Below are positions 57,091 through 64,000 of a stretch of 64,000 nt of DNA, piece after piece. The translations under genes and the position numbers were made by a program. The DNA lies in contig JAKSZP010006697.1 of NCBI GenBank assembly GCA_022478985.1, positions 62,001 through 126,000 of the forward strand, read 5' to 3'. Every line of letters starts with the position of its first letter. The first letter of the stretch is position 1. This DNA comes from Massospora cicadina. Taxonomy: Eukaryota; Entomophthoromycota; Entomophthoromycetes; Entomophthorales; Entomophthoraceae. Below the pieces are notes generated by a model, which worked only from the letters and a program-made list of their open reading frames with translations, ran no database searches and was not told the origin of the DNA.

Positions 57091-57900
57091 AATTTCTTAA
57101 TAGCTCAAATAGTGGGCCCCAATACAGCTGAAGTTTGGGATAAGGCGCCGTTGATTTCAGACCATTCCCAAAAATACTGGTATATCCTACTTGCTGTTGG
57201 GTGGAGTCATTTTTTGAATAGCTTCCACCTTGGCTGGTTGAGGTCGCAGCCCTGTGGCATCAACCACAAACCCCAGGTACTCCAGCTGGTCATTAAAGAA
57301 TTGAAATTTCCGGGGTTTGACCTTGACGTTGGCCTCAGAGAGCTTGCAAAATACAGCTTCTAAATAGTCAAGGTGTTTAGAGAAGGTTTGGGAAAAACAT
57401 TAATGTTGTCAAGGTATACCAGGATGCATGACAGCTATAAGTCTCCAAGAATAGTTTCCATCACCTGTTGAAACATAGCCGGGGCATTACACAGCCCTTG
57501 TGGCATCTGGGTTGGTTGGAAAAGACCTTTGGATGTGATTACAGCGCACTTCTCTTGCTCCACCAGTGGCAACTCGATTTACTAGTAGCCCAAGGTCAGG
57601 TCCATAGCTGAGAAGAACCAAGCTCCCTTTAGCCAATACAAAGCATTGTCAATCTGCGGTAAGGGATATGAGTCCTTTTTGGTGATTCTATTGATCTTTC
57701 AGTAATCATTTACTACATGGTTAGTTCCATCCTTCTCATTTACAATAGGAACAGGAGAGGCCCATGGACTTTTTGATAGTTCAATTATCCTTTGCGCTAG
57801 TAACTTGTCAATTTCATCAGTTACTAGTTCTATCGCCACCTTTGATTGGCGGATCAGTCCTGATCTGATGGGAGGATGATCTCCAGTGTCCAATCTATGA
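57091..57900 (-). pseudogene. Element E reverse transcriptase
   Basis: The frame 57893-57699 gives the fingers: DEIDKLLAQRIIELSKSPWA then SPVPIVNEKDGTNHVVNDY. The middle reads [20 protein letters not shown] near 57520-57460. The catalytic box at 57416-57405 is YLDN: the second aspartate of YLDD is now Asn, a single G-to-A change on the coding strand. The thumb follows to about 57280. Confidence 0.88.
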
Positions 57901-58032
57901 ACTACCCCCCACGCGCATCCTAAATCATGGTCATCAACAGCGAAAATCTCTTTATATTTTAAAATAAAGTGATTGCACTATCCTTCTGTGGTTCTGACAG
58001 CCCCAATAATTCATCACGCGATACAAATGCCA

Positions 58033-58437
58033 TTACACTAAGCTGTGGTTTAAAGGTAGACCAAATATCTCCAGCAACCCAAATTCGTGAACCAAAAGAA
58101 CCTCCTTAACGATGATTAAATGTAAATATACCACTATTTGGTGGTGGCATATTTGCAGTGGTACCGTTTGCAGATTTGCAAGAAAAACTTTGATCTCCCC
58201 TTGCCTGGGTAATATAATGCCTGGGGCCAAGTGGGGTTCAAATTGTAATTGCTGATATGGCCTAAAAACCTCCCCATAGAGTCCATCTGGAAAATCAATC
58301 ACCAAGTCAGTGTTCAATATAACTTGATGCCCAGATGGAATACATAAAGGTCTAGCGGCTCTGAGAGGCAGCCCTTGATATTCAATAACCTGTTGGGGAA
58401 GGGCCTGAGTTTTGCCTGTTAACTGATGGTAGTGCAC
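58033..58437 (-). pseudogene. Element E protease-RT linker
   Basis: A 134-codon open minus-strand frame between protease and RT (GEIKVFLANLQTVPLQICHH). Beta-rich, without a catalytic motif. In Ty3 pol a poorly conserved linker, sometimes dUTPase-like, lies here. I see no dUTPase motif and leave it as linker. Confidence 0.6.
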
Positions 58438-58559
58438 AGGGATTACTTAATCACTATAGGCTGGATTGAAATTCCCCATATGAACCAGATCATTTGGCAC
58501 TCTGCTAGAAGTGAAGTGAATTGGAATTCCGCTATCCAGAAATCTCATAAGTCTCATCC

Positions 58560-58945
58560 ATCATATCAACAATAGCCTTATGGTTTCACAAGAAGGAAGT
58601 TCCAATTAACAGATCATAACTGCTATTTGGTTACACTATAGCTGGAGCTACCATGACAATATACCCAACCTGTAGTGGAAGCGCACTATATGCTCCCTCA
58701 GAAACTGTATTTTCCGTTCCAGCAGTGTCATATACCTTTCAGTGTTCCATATCAGGCTTTAATGTCAACCTGGCCACTAGTTTGGTGGAGACTATATTGA
58801 TGGGGGCACTGGTATCTATGATGGCACAGACTTGTGTCTTAGCTACAACCAGGTCATAGTAAGTACATTTGGAGTAAGATGCATCTCGACTGTTTATGAC
58901 ATGGATGTCATGGTTGGATGACTTAATAGTGGGAACTAATGCCAA
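58560..58945 (-). pseudogene. Element E aspartic protease
   Basis: The active site is AIIDTSAPINIVSTKLVARL (58824-58760): DTG has become DTS. The C-terminal YDLLIGTSFL pattern is readable near 58620-58585. The DTxAPxNxVS form is shared with elements B and H. The protein should be inactive. Confidence 0.85.
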
Positions 58946-59788
58946 AGATAAGGCTGGGTGACAGGAAGCCCAGAAGGTGAAACTTCAGGCTCTTACTGAC
59001 CTGAAACACACCTTAGACCAACGCTGGGTGCAAGCAAAACATGCCCAGGTTGGTATTAATGGTGTGCAAAACGCCCAGCCCATTATCTCGGCCCAGGCAC
59101 TGAAACAACCGATCTACATAATGAATGAAGACGTTTCAATTTTGTTAATAGGATAATGAGGGTTCAAATCCCATTCAAGTTAAAAATCATGAACTCGGGT
59201 AAAATACAGCTTTAATCAATCACTTAAGTGAAGGCACTTTCGGTGTATTTTACCAAAACGGATGGAAGCATTTGTTTATTGGAGCGTCAAGGCTTGGGAA
59301 CACTGCCGCAGAGCCTTAATTACCCTGACCTACTTTAAATATGGTTTTTGTGACCAACATTCCTCATTGGTTGACTTTCTCAAATAAATTTACTCGTTTT
59401 ATTCTACGTTTTGTTTATGGTTCCTTGGGAAAACTTGGGTTGAATCTCTTCAAGGAAATCTCCAACTATGTTGGCCACTACATGCTTTCCCAATTTACTG
59501 AAGTTTTGAGTGCTCCCTTAGGCCTCTTCGGTCCCCTCCAGATTGAGGCGCCCAAACATACTGTCCCTGAGTTCCACTTGATTATGGACTCCCCTCTGGG
59601 GTCCACTCAAGCTATGTAGTTTCTAGCTTACCTGGTATTGTATATCATGCTATACACCTTGCCTTGGGTACCTTTTGTACAGGCACCGCTCAAGGTCCTT
59701 GTTTCCTATTTTCCTAACGGCTAGTTTCCTAGCAGTGTGGTTTTGTATCCCACACCACCTCTCTGGGAACAAAAGAGTTACAGACACT
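58946..59788 (+). other. Foreign segment in element E gag-pro junction
   Basis: The gag-to-protease distance in E is about 0.7 kb longer than in B, and this stretch reads better on the + strand than on the element's minus strand. A + frame is open for 64 codons from 58962 to the stop at 59154, containing LQALTDLKHTLDQRWVQAKH. A second, 92-codon, frame lies at 59341-59619 (SNYVGHYMLSQFTEVLSAPL) and continues past its stop as a hydrophobic run. A perfect Pol III box B, GGTTCAAATCCC, lies at 59161-59172. Borders and duplication were not found. The source is unknown. Confidence 0.5.
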
Positions 59789-61140
59789 CTATTGACAAAT
59801 GACATCTAAGGAATCCCTGTTTCCAAGGAAACACGCAATCCCCTCTCCAATTCTGTGGTATTGTTTTATAATAGTTTTGACCGGAAGAGTGACGCTTACT
59901 GCTTGCAAAAGAGGTGCATCCAAGGAGGAGTCTAACTTTTCAGGGGAAATTTGGTTGAATATTTGGCAAGCATATGGCTCAACCTGCATCTGAGACCCCT
60001 CTTCCACCATATCTGCAGACTGCACTTGTGTCAAAACATTCACCCCCCCCAACCAGCTGCTGATATAAAACTAACTCATTGTGAAAAGAAGCTTCTGCTA
60101 AATATTTTAACTTGAGTTCAGGTGGGACTTTTGTTTAGCGGAGAAAAAGAGTCCCTTCTCTACTCTGCTCTGAGTTTTCCCTGGCTTTACTGTTCCAGCT
60201 GTACACAAGAGACCAATTTATTAGGGCACCATTGTTCCAGATGCCCTTGTCAACTGAATTTGAAACAGCTAAGCCCATAGGGCCCACATCCCTGATTAAT
60301 ATGAAACAAGCCGCGGCGAGAGTTGGGCTGGAGGTGGTTAGCATAAACAGGCTTAGGGCAATAGTAAGGCCAGGATGATAAGCAGGTATGGGGTGGATGT
60401 GTAACTGCTGAGGGTAACTTGGTGGATTATAACTTGGACTAGCAGAGCTCCCCAAGTTATATGATTCAGCAGTTATTGCAGAAGGGTTCCGCTTGGTATT
60501 AGGTGGAGGGAAGTAGGCTGATATACGGTGAAAAATGGTACAATTTTAAGCAAAAATACATCTTCATCCAACAGTTGGGCCATGATGTAATGTAACTCGC
60601 GGTATGGCTTCACAGAAAAAGTCATCACAATACACATTTCAGATTTAGATAGAATTTCGGCCCCAAGTAACACATGAGCTTCCGCCATAAATCATTCAGC
60701 AAACGCGGTGAGGGTCTCGTTCTGCTGAAACCTGATGGTCAAAAATTCAGCCTTCCGCTGTGACATCTTTGCAGTTCTGCTGAACAACCACAGCACCATC
60801 TCTTTATCTTATTGGTATGTGATGGAACTACCTGAAAGGTAACAGATGACTTGATCAGCACTTCTGACATCCAGGGATGTAATCAACAGCTTTGCTCTCC
60901 ATCAATCCAAAACTCCTTCAGTTGCAATTTTAAAGCGCTTAAAGAACCCATAAATATTCCCTTCACAATTTGTGGAGGCAGATTACTGCAGCAAACCTCC
61001 TGAAGCAACTCATTTTGTTTTTAAGCACAGTGTCCAAAGCCAGTTTCAGCTCCACATAAGCAAATGACCCAGAGAGTTAGGTAGGATATTTATCAAAAAA
61101 ACATTGATGCAACATTGCTGACAACTAAATTTTTATCATT
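59789..61140 (-). pseudogene. Element E gag
   Basis: On the minus strand a capsid-type stretch reads AEFLTIRFQQNETLTAFAE just before MAEAHVLLGAEILS (60800-60640). A Pro/Tyr-rich part follows (SYNPPSYPQQLHIHPIP, 60440-60385). A decayed zinc knuckle is at 60266-60226, where the CX2CX4HX4C pattern is kept except that the second Cys is Phe and a stop lies in the loop. The tail frame 60052-59789 is of unknown fold. The main 106-codon open frame at 60455-60135 is only partly in the true phase. Confidence 0.7.
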
Positions 61141-61158
61141 GTTAATTAATCAATGGGC

Positions 61159-61176
61159 CCCCTGTAGTGAGCACCA
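61159..61176 (-). promoter_or_regulatory. Primer binding site of element E
   Basis: On the minus strand TGGTGCTCACTACAGGGG starts one base after the LTR end (..TTATAACA). It is identical to the site in element B. Confidence 0.85.
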
Positions 61177-61177
61177 C

Positions 61178-61677
61178 TGTTATAAAATTGGTGGTATATA
61201 AGAAATACGCCATAGGATTTTTGCACAGAGTTTGACCCACTGAGCAATTAGGACCAATTATGTGATGATCATCATATTTTAAAACAACAGAATAAACTAA
61301 TAAATATATATGGAGCACTTGCTCCCACAACTCTATTTTATTTAATATAATAAATACTTTAGATTCTCACTGTTCCGCTTAATCTAAACTACTTAACAAC
61401 CTACTCTTGATCATCTTGTCTCAACTATATTGTACCAACTTTAAATGCTACCATTTCTATAGCTTAGTAATTTAATTTGCCATATCTCATTGGTTCCATC
61501 AATTATTTATTCATTAATTTTTCCAATCGCTTAATCTAAGATGATTTCCCAACAACCCAATATTGCCTCATTTCAAGGTTTTCAAATTACCATTACTCAT
61601 ACTAAACCTTGGCAGATTCCATCCATTCCGCCATAACGACCTAGGACTTATTGTCCAGTCATATCAGAATCACAACA
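61178..61677 (-). repeat. 5' LTR of element E, TSD CCCAT
   Basis: On the minus strand it begins TGTTGTGATTCTG and ends TTATAACA; 500 bp. It is followed on the + strand by CCCAT (61678-61682), matching 54879-54883. It differs from the 3' LTR at many positions, so the insertion is old but younger than the surrounding DNA. Confidence 0.95.
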
Positions 61678-61682
61678 CCCAT

Positions 61683-62974
61683 CATTCTTTTTAACTTCAA
61701 ATTTTTGTGAAAGTTTTGTGAACTTTCCTTTTGTCCAAGCGCAAAATGGAATACCTGCAACCCAAAAGTAGTTGCAATACTAAGAACAGAGCTCTTAAAC
61801 CCAAAAAGCCATTTTTTATATTGACTGCGCTCCCACTTGTTGATGTACTAGCTTATTTTATTTCGTTTATTTTCTTGGTTTATTTAATAAAATATACCCT
61901 TACATTAATTTCACCTTGCCTACCTTCAATAAATTTGAGATTCATGACGTGCAATGTGGCCATATTGTTGCTTTTAAAATGGTTTAACTCTTACTGATTA
62001 AAGATTTTGGAACCTTACTTGCAACAGCTGTTGTTCACTTGAGTGGTCCCAAGGGAAATGAGAGCTCTCAAACAAAGCTAACTTAGGTTCTCCTGATCCT
62101 TACAAATTAAATTTCTAGATTACTTTGGTTTCCTAAAAATTTTATTGTCCCTGGATAACGAAATTCCTAATCACTTAGATTTCAGGGTGCTTTCTGTATT
62201 CATCAAAGAAAGGTGACATTTCCATGGATGAGCGAGAGTGCTCATATATATAAGCAAAAAACCATACCACAAGCATTTTCCAATTAACTTGACTCTATGA
62301 TATAGAACCATAGGGCTTTTTATAGTTTTATTTGCAATAATACCTTTTCCATCTGATTAAAAATTCAGGATGAATATAGAAGTGCTTTCTATATAGTTTA
62401 CCAAACATTAGTCTTAAAGAGGGGATGTAAATTGTAGCCCTTATTTCTGATACTATCTCATATGAAGTTTATGACATGCGGAATTTCTCTATAAATACTA
62501 TAAGTTTACTTAATATGAATTTACAAAACATGTGATATGTTCCATAATTATTGACATACTGTCGATAATCATCAAAATAATTTGCTTTGCATTTTAAACG
62601 GAATTTAAGATACAACATTTATAGAAAACCACATATGAGATGATTTTCATATGGTAAAATGTTAAAATCTAAAACTAAATGATTGACCATAATTATAAAG
62701 AGCGCAAATTAGATAATATGTTATGATCATTTATTACCAAGGTAAGGCCTTCAGAGTAATTTTGAGTTGTCATTAACTATAAAGCCTTGACCACTTCAGG
62801 ATCAGTTAAATATTGATCATCTCATTTTTATATTCTCTCTTGTATATGCTTTAAAACTTTTATTCAGAGTCAGTCATTGGAAAAAAATACATTTCTGACC
62901 GCTAAATATCATTGTCAGACATTCTCTTTCTCAACTTCAGAAAAAGAATGTTGGAAGTATTAGGGCTCCCAAAT
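61683..62974. other. AT-rich spacer with one hydrophobic frame
   Basis: A + frame of 88 codons at 61731-61997 has a basic N-terminus (MSKRKMEYLQ) and three hydrophobic stretches (for example FISFIFLVYLIKY). It resembles a small membrane protein, but AT-rich DNA easily yields such frames and no homologue is recognised. The rest shows nothing. Confidence 0.4.
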
Positions 62975-63520
62975 CTGCCAATAGATTGGCCCATCACCTG
63001 CCCAGTTTATAGATAATATTGTGGATATTAATGATAGGAGTACCCACAGTGAAAAGACCTTAGCGGATTCCTGGTGGAATCCTAACAACTGGAATAATAT
63101 GATTTATCACAAAAATTGGCTTAAAAAAGTAAATACTAACTATAGAATTACTCTGACTCCTTGGTCAAATTTGAGGAGTATAATGTCATGTGGATTGGAA
63201 CCTCCACAAGGCAAGAGAATGATACCCATCATTGATTGGGTGTGAGTTAACCAATCATTATCATCCAAGTCTAACCACCGCCGAGGTGCAAAGATTTTAA
63301 TTGAGGATGATAGGGTAACAATTAGCCAATCATTACCATCCAAGCCCATCCATCGCTGAGTTACCCAATCATTATCAGTCAAGTCTGACCACCCCCAAGG
63401 TGAAAAGATTTTACTCACTGATGATTGGATATAATTCATCCAATCATTACCGCACAGGTCAGTTTTGCCTAAAAAATTTTTATCTTCAATCTTATAGGCC
63501 AAAAACCTATATTCCCTAAT
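62975..63520 (+). repeat. LTR of the A/B family with an expanded tandem repeat
   Basis: The block aaaagaccttagcggattcc then tggtggaatcct (63051-63083) matches the A LTR (2228-2262) and B LTR at the same distance from the start. The CATTGATTGGGTG motif at 63230-63242 matches the ACCCAATGATTGGGT of the A LTR. From 63250 to 63460 the motif CCAATCATTA(C/T)C recurs four times, a tandem expansion. No internal region is attached, so it is probably a solo LTR; ends and target duplication could not be fixed. Confidence 0.6.
63140..63502 (-). repeat. Tandem-repeat reading frame with NDW motifs
   Basis: On the minus strand 120 codons are open. The string NDW occurs four times, preceded by Leu and an Asp or Gly, at spacings of about 25, 13 and 25 residues, so a 38-residue (114-bp) unit is repeated. 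Flanking words such as SSSIKIF/SSVSKIF also repeat. It lies within an LTR and is best explained as a minisatellite whose period is a multiple of three, not as a gene. Confidence 0.6.
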
Positions 63521-64000
63521 TTAGACAACTGAGCTTTGCATTCTTTTACCTCAAATATTGATGGTCTCAAAAATCAAACTAGTTTAAATAGGAAAATTAG
63601 TATTGACAAGGGGGCCTTTCTTGGTTTTGCCGCGCTTATTATAATAAAAAACCTAAAACCTCAAAAAGTTATTATTTTTTACTTTTATTAAAAAGTAAGT
63701 TTCTCTCTATGAGAAATTATTTGTGGCCTCCATTAGTTGATCCCACAATCATGTTCAACTTTTACCCATAGTCAACAAATTCTCCTAAATTTGTCAAATT
63801 AATATTTTTTAAATTAGGTCTTTCAACTTATAAAGTTCATCTATCATTAATGTAAATATTCTATAGTAAAATTACAGTAGCGGTGTAGTATCAGTTAAGA
63901 GCCCTCATTTATCTATGTTGCCCAACTTAGCTGCTTAAATAAGGTGAATTAAAACTAGCATTAAGACAATATTCAATCTTGTAAAACTTTGGGCGAGATT
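63521..64000. other. AT-rich end of window, nothing recognised
   Basis: AT-rich DNA without supported features. Confidence 0.6.

Noticed and set aside
59161..59172. Perfect box B (GGTTCAAATCCC) as an intact tRNA gene
   Set aside because: No acceptor stem, D-arm or anticodon arm could be folded upstream; at most a SINE or tRNA relic.
61731..61997. 88-codon hydrophobic frame as a relative of the LTR-encoded Gag N-terminus
   Set aside because: It lacks the ASLY, TVFQG and LLPN blocks; the resemblance is only hydrophobicity.
1..64000. CRISPR arrays, bacterial operons, rRNA genes, intact tRNAs, telomeric or centromeric satellite arrays
   Set aside because: Looked for and not seen; the only tandem repeats are the short arrays within LTRs.

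Overview
The window is a gene-free, transposon-saturated stretch of a eukaryotic nuclear genome. I recognise no host gene, rRNA or intact tRNA. Nearly everything that can be identified is an LTR retrotransposon of the Ty3/gypsy type, a solo LTR, a tRNA-derived SINE or a LINE-like insertion. The background is very AT-rich and poor in CpG, and the old copies carry many stops of the kind produced by C-to-T and G-to-A change. One younger element carries a chromodomain (chromovirus). My best guess is a fungus with a large, repeat-rich, AT-rich genome (a basidiomycete such as a rust would fit), but the taxonomic call is weak.

Layout. 1-2901: 3' end of Ty3 element A (+) with its LTR. About 3450-12330: decayed Ty3 element F (+), interrupted by SINE 1 (7011-7301) and, inside its RT domain, by a solo chromovirus-type LTR (8186-9327, TSD TATTC). 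About 12330-19290: decayed Ty3 element G (-), whose gag has a collagen-like tract. 20510-21658: solo LTR K2 (-), TSD CCCTA. 24096-30640: full-length decayed Ty3 element B (+). 30890-38749: GC-rich LINE-like element D (-) with a 17-bp TSD, split by the young chromovirus C (32062-38031, TSD GCTAT). 39427-40083: a retroelement 5' fragment and SINE 2. About 40640-54756: Ty3 element I (+), also collagen-bearing, split by Ty3 element H (42237-50815) and by SINE 3 (53515-53649, 15-bp TSD). H is itself split by LTR K1 (46561-47639). 54884-61677: Ty3 element E (-), TSD CCCAT, with a foreign segment in its gag-pro junction. 62975-63520: another A/B-family LTR with an expanded tandem repeat.

The window therefore records successive nested insertions: I, then H in I, then K1 in H; F, then a solo LTR in F; D, then C in D. 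The most unusual signals are: a collagen-like Gly-X-Y tract at the same place in the gag of two copies of one Ty3 family (G and I); a hydrophobic Gag N-terminus encoded inside the LTR of the chromovirus lineage and conserved at protein level between two diverged LTRs; an ORF1-only LINE-like element whose 3' tail resembles the tail of the SINEs; and one primer-binding-site sequence shared by several otherwise different elements. All boundaries given to the base with a TSD were read directly; LTR ends without a TSD are approximate, and alignments were done by eye.
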